Under the pieces are notes generated by a model. It was not told the DNA's origin, made no database searches, and saw only the letters and a list, made by a program, of their open reading frames with translations. Shown here in pieces: positions 55,854 to 64,000 of a DNA stretch of 64,000 nt. Numbering within the stretch: position 1 is the stretch's first letter; each line of letters opens with the position of its first letter. The stretch is from Arthrobacter crystallopoietes (lineage in GTDB: Bacteria > Actinomycetota > Actinomycetes > Actinomycetales > Micrococcaceae). The stretch lies in contig NZ_CP018863.1 of NCBI RefSeq assembly GCF_002849715.1, forward strand, positions 62,001-126,000. The letters run 5' to 3'. The position numbers and the translations under genes are program-made.

Positions 55854-56915
55854 CTACAGGTCCACCGAATGGATCAGCTTGACCACGCGGGTCAGCACTT
55901 CCGGATCCGTCTCCGGCGGGACACCATGCCCCAGATTGACCACGTGGCCCGGAGCCGCGGCACCGGCGGCGAGTACTTCGCGGACGTGTTGCTCCAGCAC
56001 TTCCCATGGGGCCGACAGCAACGCCGGATCGATGTTGCCCTGCAGCGGGGTCTTGCCGCCCAGCCTGCGGTTGGCCTCGTCCAGCGGCAGACGGTAGTCC
56101 ACGCCGATCACGTCGACGCCGACATCGCGCATGGCGACCAGCAGTTCGGAAGTCCCGGTGCCGAAGTGGACCAGCGGAACGCCAAGGTCGCGGACGTGGT
56201 CCAGGGCGCGGGTGGAAGCCGGCGCCACATGGCGGCGGTAGTCCTCCAGGCCCAGCGAGCCGGCCCAGGAGTCAAAGAGCTGCCCGGCGCTGGCCCCGGC
56301 TTCAAGCTGGGCGCGCAGGAACTTTCCGGAGGCGTCCGCCGCCCAGTCGGTGAGGGCCCGCCAGGTTTCCGGTTCGGCATGCATCATGGTCCGCGGACCC
56401 AGATGGTCACGCGACGGCTTGCCCTCCACCATGTAGGCCGCGAGAGTGAACGGAGCACCGGCGAAACCGATCAACGGCTTCTTCCCGAGTTCATTGACGG
56501 TGAGCCGCACGGCTTCCCGGATGGGCTCCAGCGCTTCATCGGTCAGGGTGGGCAGGTTCGCGACGTCGGCAGCGGTCCGCACCGGGCTGCCCAGCACAGG
56601 CCCAACACCGGGAACGATGTCTACGTCCACCCCCGCCAGCTTCAGCGGAATAACGATGTCGGAGAAGAAAATTGCGGCGTCCACATCGTGCCGCCGCACG
56701 GGCTGCAGCGTGATTTCGGCGGCCAGTTCCGGGTTCAGGCAGGAATCGAGCATCGCGATCCCCTGCCTCAACTCGCGGTACTCCGGCAGCGAGCGGCCGG
56801 CCTGCCGCATGAACCATACCGGCCGCCGGTCGGGCTTCCCGCCGCGGTAAGCGGTAATCAGGGCAGAATCCGAGGTCCGGCCATCCATCAAGGGGTGGGA
56901 AGCATTCAACGTCAT
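55854..56915 (-). CDS. hemE: Uroporphyrinogen decarboxylase HemE
   Basis: A 353-residue enzyme removing four acetate carboxyls from uroporphyrinogen III. Signatures: RPVWFMRQAGRSLPEYRE near residue 31, IGFAGAPFTLAAYMVEG, and DSWAGSLGLEDYRRHV, with GVDYRLPLDEANRRLG. It is the first gene of the minus-strand heme block; the following hemY starts two bases after its stop. Confidence 0.96.
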   Translation of the reverse strand: MTLNASHPLMDGRTSDSALITAYRGGKPDRRPVWFMRQAGRSLPEYRELRQGIAMLDSCLNPELAAEITLQPVRRHDVDAAIFFSDIVIPLKLAGVDVDIVPGVGPVLGSPVRTAADVANLPTLTDEALEPIREAVRLTVNELGKKPLIGFAGAPFTLAAYMVEGKPSRDHLGPRTMMHAEPETWRALTDWAADASGKFLRAQLEAGASAGQLFDSWAGSLGLEDYRRHVAPASTRALDHVRDLGVPLVHFGTGTSELLVAMRDVGVDVIGVDYRLPLDEANRRLGGKTPLQGNIDPALLSAPWEVLEQHVREVLAAGAAAPGHVVNLGHGVPPETDPEVLTRVVKLIHSVDL

Positions 56916-57000
56916 GCTTATAGATTCTGCTCCACCCGCGCGCTCAAGGCCAACGCGGCCGTTTCAGAACAGGGATGGTGGCAAAAGTCACCCCACCAAA

Positions 57001-57021
57001 TTGGGTAAACCCAAGGTAAAC
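57001..57021. promoter_or_regulatory. Repeat element between hemE and hemA (candidate operator)
   Basis: TTGGGT-AA-ACCCAA (57001-57014) is a 6-bp inverted repeat with a two-base spacer, and GGTAAAC occurs twice (57004-57010 and 57015-57021) with an 11-base period, about one helical turn. It lies between the divergent hemE and hemA starts. Binding protein unknown. Confidence 0.4.
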
Positions 57022-57073
57022 AGGCAATCCTAAGAAGAAGCTGAAGTCCCTACGGGCTAAGATATGAGGCGTT

Positions 57074-58417
57074 GTGGTTTTATTATCCTTGGTTGCGACC
57101 CATTCCGATCTTGATCTGGAAACGGTAGCCCGCCTGAGTGCCGGCTCCTCCCAGGTCGCTTCCAGCGTGCTCAAGGACGGAAGCCCGATCTCCGGCGCCG
57201 TGGTCCTTGCCACCTGCAACCGCGTCGAGATCTACTGTGAGACCGGCTCCGAAAACGACGTCGATGCCGCACGCACGGCCGTGATTTCCGAGATCAGCGA
57301 CCGTTCCGGGCTGGACGAAAACCTGGTTGCCCGCTCCTTCACCACCAATACCGGCCCCGAGGTCTCCCGTCACCTCTTTGCCGTCGGCGCCGGCCTCGAT
57401 TCAGCCGTTGTGGGCGAGCGCGAAATCGCCGGCCAGGTACGCCGCGCCCTGAACGAAGCCCAGCAGGAAGGCACCGCCAGCGGGGCACTCGTGCGGCTGT
57501 TCCAGACTGCTTCCCGCACCGCCAAGGACGTTGGCGCACAGACCGCGCTGGGCGGCCGCGGGCTTTCCATCGTCTCCGTTGCCCTGGACCTGGCCACCGA
57601 TCTGGCCGAAGACCGCGACTGGGCGTCCAAGAACGTCGTCGTTTTCGGCACCGGGGCGTATGCCGGTGCCACCATGGCGCTGCTGCGCGAACGCGGCTGC
57701 ACCAGTATTTCCGTCTATTCATCCTCCGGCCGTGCACGGACGTTCACCGAGACCCGCGGTGGATTCCCATTGACGGAAGAGACGTTGGGCGCTGCCGTCG
57801 CGGCTGCGGATGTTGTCATCGGTTGCAGCGGCAGCGACCGCCAGATCAGCGCGGCCGAGGTTGCTGCCGGCCGTGAAGCCGATGCCAAACCGCTGACTAT
57901 CATCGACTTGGCCCTGACCCACGACTTCGATCCCGCTGTTGGCGAACTGGACGGCGTCGAGCTCATCACGCTGGAGTCCGTGCGGCTGGCCGCGCCGGAA
58001 GAGCAGGCAGAGTCGGTCAACCAGGCAGCAAAGATCGTGGATCACGCCGCCCGGGCCTTCGAGGAAAGCCAGCAGGCCCGCTCGGTGGATGCCGCCATTG
58101 TTGCGCTGCGCCGGCACACCATGGCGGTATTGGAAACGGAGCTGGAAAAAGTCCGTAACCAGCACGGCTGCACCGGCCCTGCGCAGGAAGTGGAATTCGC
58201 CATGCGGCGGATGGTCAAGCAGTTGCTTCATCTGCCGACCGTGCGTGCCCGCGAGCTCGCCGCCAGCGGCCAGCAGGACCAGTACATCGCGGCCCTTGAC
58301 GCACTTTATGGCATCAGCGTCGCAGAACCCGCCGCAGCGCCGGCCAGCTCCGGCAGCGAGGACAGCTGCCCCGTTGACCATACGGCCGGCAGCCGGGACC
58401 AGGCCGCCACAGCCTGA
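57074..58417 (+). CDS. hemA: Glutamyl-tRNA reductase HemA
   Basis: A 447-residue NADPH enzyme that reduces glutamyl-tRNA to glutamate-1-semialdehyde, the first committed and usually rate-limiting step. The catalytic Cys is in [13 protein letters not shown] (~51). [16 protein letters not shown] and [17 protein letters not shown] (NADPH domain) are present, followed by the helical dimerisation domain (~320-420). A Ser/Ala/Glu-rich tail of ~40 residues ends the protein. GTG start at 57074, with GAGG four bases upstream. It is transcribed divergently from hemE. Confidence 0.95.
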   Translation: MVLLSLVATHSDLDLETVARLSAGSSQVASSVLKDGSPISGAVVLATCNRVEIYCETGSENDVDAARTAVISEISDRSGLDENLVARSFTTNTGPEVSRHLFAVGAGLDSAVVGEREIAGQVRRALNEAQQEGTASGALVRLFQTASRTAKDVGAQTALGGRGLSIVSVALDLATDLAEDRDWASKNVVVFGTGAYAGATMALLRERGCTSISVYSSSGRARTFTETRGGFPLTEETLGAAVAAADVVIGCSGSDRQISAAEVAAGREADAKPLTIIDLALTHDFDPAVGELDGVELITLESVRLAAPEEQAESVNQAAKIVDHAARAFEESQQARSVDAAIVALRRHTMAVLETELEKVRNQHGCTGPAQEVEFAMRRMVKQLLHLPTVRARELAASGQQDQYIAALDALYGISVAEPAAAPASSGSEDSCPVDHTAGSRDQAATA

Positions 58418-58455
58418 GCCTTGCGGCTCAGTACCCTGCGGGCAATGCCTGCGGC

Positions 58456-59640
58456 TCAATACACCGGCTTTTCCGGCTCCACTTCACGCACCCAACTGAG
58501 GATGCCGCCGTCGAGATGGCGCACACGGGTATAGCCATGGTCCAGCAGGTTCTGCAGCACCTCGGCCGACCGCGTCCCCGCCTTGCAGTGGAAGACCAGG
58601 TCCCGGTCCCTGGGCAGCTCGCCCAATGCCTCGCCGGACAGGATCCTTCCCTTCGGAATCAGTGTGGCACCGGGAATGCTGACGATCTCGAATTCGCCCG
58701 GCTCGCGCACATCGATCAGCTCAAAGTCTCCCAGGCCTTGTCCGCGGGACTCAAGCATGGCCGCCAGCTCGGGCGCCGAGACCGTATGGTCGGCATCCAC
58801 CGTGGTTCCCTGCGCCACGCCGCAGAACGCTTCGTAGTCCATCAGCTCGGTGATCGGTTCGCCGTCCGGGTCCTTGCGCACACGCAGTTCGCGCCAGCTC
58901 ATCTGGAGCGAGTTGAAGATCAGGACCCGGCCCAACAGCGTCTGTCCGATGCCGGTGATCAGTTTGATGGCCTCGTTGACCATGACGGAACCGATCTGTG
59001 CGCAGAGCACGCCCAGCACGCCGCCCTCGGCGCAGGACGGCACGGAACCGGCCGGCGGTGCTTCCGGGTAGAGGTCGCGGTAATTCGGCCCGTACTTGTC
59101 CCAGAAGACGCTGACCTGTCCGTCGAACCGCAGGATCGACCCCCAGACATAGGGCTTGCCCAGGATTGCGGCGGCGTCATTGACCAGATAACGGGTCGCG
59201 AAGTTATCCGTGCCGTCCAGAATCACGTCATAGCCGGCAAAGATCTCCAGCGCGTTCGACCTGTCCAGTCGCACTTCATGGAGCACCACGTCCACTCCGG
59301 GGTTGAGGTTGAGGATGCTCTCCCGCGCTGACTGCGCCTTGGTGCGGCCCAGATCGGCAACGGTATGGATGACCTGCCGCTGCAGGTTGCTGGTCTCGAC
59401 CACGTCATCATCAATAATGCCGATCCGGCCCACTCCGGCCGCCGCCAGGTACAGCATGGCCGGAGAACCCAGCCCGCCGGCACCGATGACGAGGACCTTG
59501 GCGTTCTTCAGTCGGAGCTGTCCAGCCATGCCGACTTCGGGAATGATCAAGTGCCGGGAGTACCGCTCCATTTCGGCCTGCGTCAGCTCTGCCGCGGGCT
59601 CCACCAATGGCGGCAACAACACTGATTCCTGCGTATTCAT
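58456..59640 (-). CDS. moeB: MoeZ/MoeB-like adenylyltransferase with rhodanese domain
   Basis: A 394-residue sulfur-carrier activating protein. The ThiF/MoeB domain (~20-270) contains VIGAGGLGSPAMLYLAAAGV, NLQRQVIHT and LDGTDNFATRYLVNDAA; the rhodanese domain (~285-390) has the active-site Cys in FHCKAGTRSAEV. The fusion is of the MoeZ type, which in mycobacteria adenylates and thiolates sulfur carriers such as CysO and MoaD. The absence of canonical paired CxxC motifs in the E1 domain is usual for MoeZ. ThiS, encoded at 62138, is a possible client. Confidence 0.9.
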   Translation of the reverse strand: MNTQESVLLPPLVEPAAELTQAEMERYSRHLIIPEVGMAGQLRLKNAKVLVIGAGGLGSPAMLYLAAAGVGRIGIIDDDVVETSNLQRQVIHTVADLGRTKAQSARESILNLNPGVDVVLHEVRLDRSNALEIFAGYDVILDGTDNFATRYLVNDAAAILGKPYVWGSILRFDGQVSVFWDKYGPNYRDLYPEAPPAGSVPSCAEGGVLGVLCAQIGSVMVNEAIKLITGIGQTLLGRVLIFNSLQMSWRELRVRKDPDGEPITELMDYEAFCGVAQGTTVDADHTVSAPELAAMLESRGQGLGDFELIDVREPGEFEIVSIPGATLIPKGRILSGEALGELPRDRDLVFHCKAGTRSAEVLQNLLDHGYTRVRHLDGGILSWVREVEPEKPVY

Positions 59641-59790
59641 AGAGCCAATCTACGCCGACGCGCGCGGGTTGGCAGAATAGATGAATTGTTCCGTATTACT
59701 GACGCGTAAACTGGCTGGAGAACGATAGTTAAGATTTCCTGCTATATCGGCGCACGGCCACAATCCGGTGCCAGATGAGGTCCGAAGACA

Positions 59791-60411
59791 GTGAGTACTG
59801 ATTCCCGGCCGGCCGCCAAGCCTGCCCGCCTGCCCCGTGAGGAGCGCCGGCGCCAGCTGCTCCAGGCAGCGCACGAAGTTTTTGTCGCCAATGGCTACCA
59901 CGGCGCCGCCATGGACGAGATCGCGGAGACGGCCCGGGTCAGCAAGCCCGTGCTGTACCAGCATTTTCCGGGCAAGCGGGAGCTCTACTTGGCACTGCTG
60001 GACCATCATCTGGAATCGCTCACGGCCATGTTGATGGCTGCCCTGAACTCCACTAGCGACAATAAGCTGCGCGTCCATGCCACCATGGACGCCTACTACC
60101 GCTTCATTTCCCAGGAGAGCCAGGCACACCGGCTGGTGTTCGAATCGGACCTGAACAATGATCCCGACGTCAGCAAGCGCCTGGAGGACTTCAACGCCCA
60201 GCTGGCCAGCGCCATAGCCGCCGTCATCGCCGATGACACGAAGCTTTCGGAAGTGGAGGCAACGCTGCTGGGGCGGGCGCTGGCTGGCATGGCACAGATC
60301 AGCGCCCGTTATTGGCTCCAGGCCGATGACGAGCTTGAGCGTGATACCGCCGTGGATTTGATCTACCGTTTAGCTTGGCGCGGAATTTCACGGTTCCCCA
60401 AGGAATCCTAA
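59791..60411 (+). CDS. TetR/AcrR family transcriptional regulator
   Basis: A 206-residue regulator. The N-terminal helix-turn-helix (~22-68) reads QLLQAAHEVFVANGYHGAAM then ARVSKPVLYQHFPGKRELY, a textbook TetR DNA-binding domain; the remaining helices form the ligand pocket. The mycobacterial counterpart Rv3208 sits, as I recall, in the same moeZ-tetR-DUF3107 order. Divergent from moeZ over 150 bases, which would be the natural place for its operator. GTG start. Confidence 0.88.
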   Translation: MSTDSRPAAKPARLPREERRRQLLQAAHEVFVANGYHGAAMDEIAETARVSKPVLYQHFPGKRELYLALLDHHLESLTAMLMAALNSTSDNKLRVHATMDAYYRFISQESQAHRLVFESDLNNDPDVSKRLEDFNAQLASAIAAVIADDTKLSEVEATLLGRALAGMAQISARYWLQADDELERDTAVDLIYRLAWRGISRFPKES

Positions 60412-60458
60412 GATAGATTTCGAACCAGACATCGTTCGCACACCAGGAGGCATCAGTA

Positions 60459-60683
60459 GTGGAAATCAAGATTGGTATTCAGAACGTCGGCCGCGAGATC
60501 GTCGTCGAGTCCGACGAGTCCGCGGATGAAGTTGCCGAAATGGTTTCCCGTGCCATGAACGGCGGCGCCGAGCTGCGCCTGAAGGACAGCAAGGGCAATC
60601 TGGTCATCGTCCCGACCAATGTCCTCGGCTATGTGGAAATCGGCGCCGAGGAGCCGCGTAAGGTCGGCTTCGGGGCCCTCTAA
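60459..60683 (+). CDS. DUF3107 family small protein
   Basis: A 74-residue acidic protein, MEIKIGIQNVGREIVVESDE through KVGFGAL, of the actinobacterial DUF3107 family (mycobacterial TB9.4-like). It has an excellent AGGAGG eight bases before the GTG start and no membrane segment. Function unknown; it always accompanies the TetR gene upstream, from which it is separated by 47 bases. Confidence 0.88.
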   Translation: MEIKIGIQNVGREIVVESDESADEVAEMVSRAMNGGAELRLKDSKGNLVIVPTNVLGYVEIGAEEPRKVGFGAL

Positions 60684-60697
60684 CCCCTAACAGCACC

Positions 60698-60997
60698 GTG
60701 GTCCAGTTCGTACTGATCATTCTGGTGGCAGCCGCCGTGGGCATGAGCGCGTGGGGCATAGACAACAAGCGCCACGCCTACGGCGTCCTGCTGCTGCCGG
60801 CATCGGCCATCCTGGCCGCCACCATCTTGTGGCTCATCCTGATGTTCGCAGACCTTGGCTCTCAGCCCGGCGCGGAGCATCTGAGTTGGCTGCTGCCCAT
60901 GGTGCTGGCCGTTCCCGTGGCCTGGCTGACGGCGCTCCTGGTCGGACGACGTCGCGTCGCCGCGGACGTGGAGCGCCTGACCGAAGCCTTGCGCTGA
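60698..60997 (+). CDS. Small three-helix membrane protein
   Basis: A 99-residue protein with three hydrophobic helices (FVLIILVAAAVGMSAWGI; GVLLLPASAILAATILWLIL; LSWLLPMVLAVPVAWLTALL) and a basic C-terminus. No family recognised. GTG start 14 bases after the DUF3107 stop, with no clear ribosome-binding site, suggesting coupled translation. Confidence 0.65.
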   Translation: MVQFVLIILVAAAVGMSAWGIDNKRHAYGVLLLPASAILAATILWLILMFADLGSQPGAEHLSWLLPMVLAVPVAWLTALLVGRRRVAADVERLTEALR

Positions 60998-61008
60998 CCC
61001 GCCGGAGG

Positions 61009-61032
61009 GTACCTGGCCGTCAGGCCGGGTAC
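61009..61032. terminator. Hairpin between convergent genes
   Basis: GTACCTGGCC (61009-61018) pairs with GGCCGGGTAC (61023-61032), one G-T wobble, four-base loop. It overlaps the stop codon of the pterin dehydratase gene and lies just after the small membrane protein gene. No T-run. Confidence 0.4.
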
Positions 61033-61352
61033 TTGTCCGGTTGGGCCGTGGCTCCCAGCCGGATGGCAAGCTCACTTAACGAAGTGGCTGCAGCGACGTC
61101 GCGGGTTGTTACCGCGGACCCTGCATCATGTGACGTCAGCCGGATGAAGACCTTGTTGTAGCGCCAGTCGAGGTCCGGATGGTGATTGGCCTCCTCGGCC
61201 AGCTCTCCCGCCCCGGCAATGAAATCGAGCGCAGCCCGCCCGTTCTCGAGCTTGAAGACGGTGACCAGCGCGCCTTCGCTGTGGCGCCAATCCGGCAGCG
61301 TCCTGAGCTGTTCATCGATCTGCTTGCTGTCCAGCTTGTCCTCGGCGCCCAT
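61020..61352 (-). CDS. 4a-hydroxytetrahydrobiopterin dehydratase (PCD/DCoH family)
   Basis: A 110-residue protein with the PCD signature EEANHHPDLDWRYNKV (His-His-Pro catalytic cluster) and SHDAGSAVTTRDVAAA near the C-terminus. The reaction dehydrates pterin-4a-carbinolamine formed by aromatic amino-acid hydroxylases. No such hydroxylase is in the window. The ATG has AGGAGGAGCA upstream and lies 14 bases after the thiG stop, on the same strand, so it is likely part of the thi transcript. Confidence 0.88.
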   Translation of the reverse strand: MGAEDKLDSKQIDEQLRTLPDWRHSEGALVTVFKLENGRAALDFIAGAGELAEEANHHPDLDWRYNKVFIRLTSHDAGSAVTTRDVAAATSLSELAIRLGATAQPDKYPA

Positions 61353-61366
61353 TGCTCCTCCTGTGG

Positions 61367-62137
<771 letters not shown>

Positions 62138-62374
62138 TCAGCCTCCCTGTACTGCGGTCACGAGTTCCACGCCGTCGCCGTCGGCGAGCACGGTCCGGGC
62201 CCAACTGCCGCGCGGCGCCACCTCAGAGTTCAGCGCTACAGCCACACCGAGCCGTCCGCCGTCGGCCGGCCGCCCGTCCTCCGTCAATTCGCGGCCGGTG
62301 GTCCCGGCCACCAGTTCGAGCAGTGTCGGCGCGGTCGGCAAGGTGTGCGGACTGCCGTTGACGGTGATCTTCAT
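62138..62374 (-). CDS. thiS: Sulfur carrier protein ThiS
   Basis: A 78-residue ubiquitin-like protein beginning [13 protein letters not shown] and ending in the required Gly-Gly (TAVQGG), which is thiocarboxylated and delivers sulfur to ThiG. It is slightly longer than usual, with an insertion around EDGRPADGGR. Overlaps thiO by four bases (ATGA). Confidence 0.93.
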   Translation of the reverse strand: MKITVNGSPHTLPTAPTLLELVAGTTGRELTEDGRPADGGRLGVAVALNSEVAPRGSWARTVLADGDGVELVTAVQGG

Positions 62375-63522
62375 ACGTGACTCTCCTTGGTCATATTGCT
62401 GAACCTGTCGGGATTGAATTGCAGTAGCTCGGCGGAGATTTGCACCCCGTCGATGAGATCGGCGCAGATCCTGGCCGCAACCGGCGTCAGCAGCACTCCG
62501 TGGCGGAAGAATCCGGTAGCAACTACCAGCCCCGGAAGCTCCTCCGCCCCTGCCGCCACCCGCCCAAGCAACGGCGCGTTATCCGGTGTTCCCGGCCGGG
62601 CGCGGCAGGTCATCTGTTCGAGCGCGAGTTCCGCAACTGCCGGCACCAGCGTCTGGGCGTCACGGAGCAACTGGTACACCCCGCCCGCCGACACGTCCGC
62701 GGAGCCGTCCTCACGCTGGGTGGCTCCGATTACCACCGTGCCGTCCCCGCGCGGGACAAGATAAACAGGGTGCCCGCGTACGATGCCCCGGATTGTGGAG
62801 GTGAGGAACGGCTGCAGGCCTGCCGGCACGCGCAGCCGCAGAATGTCCCCGTACACCGGACGCAGCGGCAGCCGCAGCCCTTCGGGCAGGCCGGAGAGTG
62901 CGGCGGCCGCAAGCCCGTTCGCCACCACCGTTTCGTCTGCCTCGATGGCCTCGCCGCCTGCCAGCTGCACGCCAGCAACGCTGCCGTCAGCATCCGTGAG
63001 GAGTCCGGCCGCCTTTTCACTAACGACGGCGGCGCCTGAGTTCCGCAGCATCTTCAGTAACGCTGCGGCAAGGGCCCGTGGATCCACCTGGTGGTCTCCC
63101 GGTGCGTAGAAGGCGCCGGTCAGAGCCGGGCCCAGGCTGGGTTCGAGCCGGCGGGCCTCGCGGCTGGTGATCTCATGAACCTCGAGCCCTTCGGCCAGCT
63201 GTGCCTGTTTCAGGTCTGCGAGCGCGGCGCGGTCCGCGGCGTCGAAAGCGGCCACCAAGGTCCCGGTTTCCTGGTAGCCGGTCTCCCCCAGCCCTGCAAT
63301 GAACCCGGGGTAAAGCCGGGCGGACTCACGGGTCAGCGCGAGCAACCGCTCTTCCTGGTAGTGCAATTCGCTGACCGGGGCCAGCATGCCGGCGGCGGCG
63401 TAGGTGGCGCCCGCGCCGGGAGCGGGATCGATGACGGTGACACGGTGGCCGCGGCGGGTGGCTTCTGCGGCGATACCCAGTCCCACTATGCCCGCACCGA
63501 TGACGGCAATATGTTTGGACAA
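62371..63522 (-). CDS. thiO: Glycine oxidase ThiO
   Basis: A 383-residue FAD oxidase supplying dehydroglycine for thiazole formation. [19 protein letters not shown] (7-25) binds FAD, and [20 protein letters not shown] and [13 protein letters not shown] are typical ThiO segments. It replaces the radical enzyme ThiH, as expected for an aerobe. TTG start at 63522 with AAGGAAG about eight bases upstream. The TPP riboswitch sits directly before it. Confidence 0.93.
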   Translation of the reverse strand: MSKHIAVIGAGIVGLGIAAEATRRGHRVTVIDPAPGAGATYAAAGMLAPVSELHYQEERLLALTRESARLYPGFIAGLGETGYQETGTLVAAFDAADRAALADLKQAQLAEGLEVHEITSREARRLEPSLGPALTGAFYAPGDHQVDPRALAAALLKMLRNSGAAVVSEKAAGLLTDADGSVAGVQLAGGEAIEADETVVANGLAAAALSGLPEGLRLPLRPVYGDILRLRVPAGLQPFLTSTIRGIVRGHPVYLVPRGDGTVVIGATQREDGSADVSAGGVYQLLRDAQTLVPAVAELALEQMTCRARPGTPDNAPLLGRVAAGAEELPGLVVATGFFRHGVLLTPVAARICADLIDGVQISAELLQFNPDRFSNMTKESHV

Positions 63523-63539
63523 CTTTGAGCTTCCTTCCC

Positions 63540-63646
63540 TACGCCGGCATGACCCGGATCAGGTTCGACGGTCGGTGCCAGGCACCCTCTCAGCCTGTCG
63601 GCCGCCGGCAATTGCCGCACGTGCCGCGTATCAGGCTCCCGCAGTG
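63540..63646 (-). promoter_or_regulatory. TPP riboswitch (THI element) upstream of thiO
   Basis: On the minus strand the aptamer shows GGGAGCC, then a long P3 arm, then GGCTGAGAGGGTGCC and ACCTGATCCGGGTCATGCC, the hallmark pyrimidine- and pyrophosphate-binding segments. It ends about 18 bases before the thiO start, so TPP binding can hide the ribosome-binding site (AAGGAAG) and shut off thiO-thiS-thiG translation. Confidence 0.95.
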
Positions 63647-63755
63647 TTTTCTCCAGTGTAGCCATAGTCGCGGCTTCGCCGTCGTCACATGCTGCCGCAA
63701 GCCGGCGTCCCGCCACCGCGGAGTTCCTTGCGCGGTTTGCCTTATGGTTGCAGGT

Positions 63756-64000
63756 ATGGATTTTTCCTCTGCCCAGCTTTACCTTTGCACCGACGCGCGC
63801 CGCGACCGTGGGGACTTCGAGCAGTTCCTCGATGCTGCCTACTCCGGCGGCGTGGACATCATCCAGTTGCGGGACAAGACCCTCGACGCCGCCGAGGAGC
63901 TGGAGCTGCTCGGCGTGCTCGCCGACGTTGCCGCCCGGCATGCGAAGCCGTGGTCCGTCAATGACAGGGCGGATCTGGCTGCGGTGGCCGGGGCGCCGGT
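63756..64000 (+). CDS. thiE: Thiamine-phosphate synthase ThiE (partial, runs off right edge)
   Basis: The first 81 codons are present. The sequence [20 protein letters not shown], then [16 protein letters not shown], and [11 protein letters not shown] match ThiE: IQLRDK contacts the pyrophosphate and VNDRAD the metal site. The enzyme joins the pyrimidine and thiazole halves. It is divergent from thiO, so the riboswitch on the opposite strand does not lie in its leader. Confidence 0.9.
   Translation, partial: MDFSSAQLYLCTDARRDRGDFEQFLDAAYSGGVDIIQLRDKTLDAAEELELLGVLADVAARHAKPWSVNDRADLAAVAGAP

Noticed and set aside
54454..56097. 547-codon open frame antisense to hemY and hemE
   Set aside because: Both opposite-strand genes are unambiguous; this one has no recognisable domain.

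Overview
The window looks like a chromosomal segment of a high-GC Gram-positive actinomycete, most likely of the Arthrobacter / Micrococcaceae type. The evidence is the strong GC bias, many GTG and TTG starts, four-base ATGA/GTGA gene overlaps, and actinobacterial marker genes (MtrA, UvrD2 with a tetracysteine motif, AdnAB, UPF0182, DUF3107, MoeZ-type adenylyltransferase, HemQ-dependent heme synthesis). The genus is inference. Nothing here looks like a phage, insertion sequence, CRISPR array or integrative element; it is a gene-dense core region.

Layout. 1-7.3 kb: the MtrA response regulator (sensor MtrB running off the left edge), facing a membrane-protein/MoxR/DUF58 operon. 7.4-12.3 kb (minus strand): MetE-like protein, chorismate mutase, CPBP protease, tRNA thiolase MnmA and an IscS-type cysteine desulfurase. 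12.4-17.6 kb (plus strand): ferredoxin reductase, FolP2-like dihydropteroate-synthase homologue, RibD-like reductase, J-domain protein, TrmL and an orphan RskA-like membrane protein. 17.7-28.1 kb: PIG-L deacetylase, HtrA protease, a TPM-domain/PspA pair, initiator tRNA-fMet, UPF0182 protein and a Lon-like PDZ protease. 28.4-43.2 kb: metalloproteases, a TOMM-type ThiF protein and a DNA-repair block (UvrD2, NudC, kinase-like protein, AdnB, AdnA, alkyltransferase-like protein). 43.3-46.9 kb: DnaQ-type exonuclease and methionine importer MetNIQ. 47-58.4 kb: AI-2E-type permease and a near-complete coproporphyrin-dependent heme gene set (hemE-Y-Q-H-C-D-B-L on minus, hemA divergent on plus). 58.4-61.4 kb: MoeZ-like sulfur carrier activator, TetR regulator, DUF3107 protein, small membrane protein, pterin dehydratase. 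61.4-64 kb: thiO-thiS-thiG behind a TPP riboswitch, with thiE starting divergently and cut by the right edge.

How the genes work together. The heme block covers the route from glutamyl-tRNA to heme with several translationally coupled genes. IscS, MnmA, MoeZ and ThiS/ThiG form scattered parts of sulfur-transfer chemistry. HtrA, the TPM protein, PspA and the Lon-like protease suggest an envelope-stress neighbourhood. AdnAB, UvrD2, the alkyltransferase-like protein and the exonuclease form a genome-maintenance neighbourhood.

I found no clear wholly new multi-gene defence or biosynthetic system. The best leads are the orphan TOMM-type ThiF protein, the TPM/PspA pair, the FolP2-like/RibD-like pair, the pterin dehydratase sitting in the TPP-riboswitch operon, the MtrA-adjacent MoxR cluster, and a repeat element between hemE and hemA.
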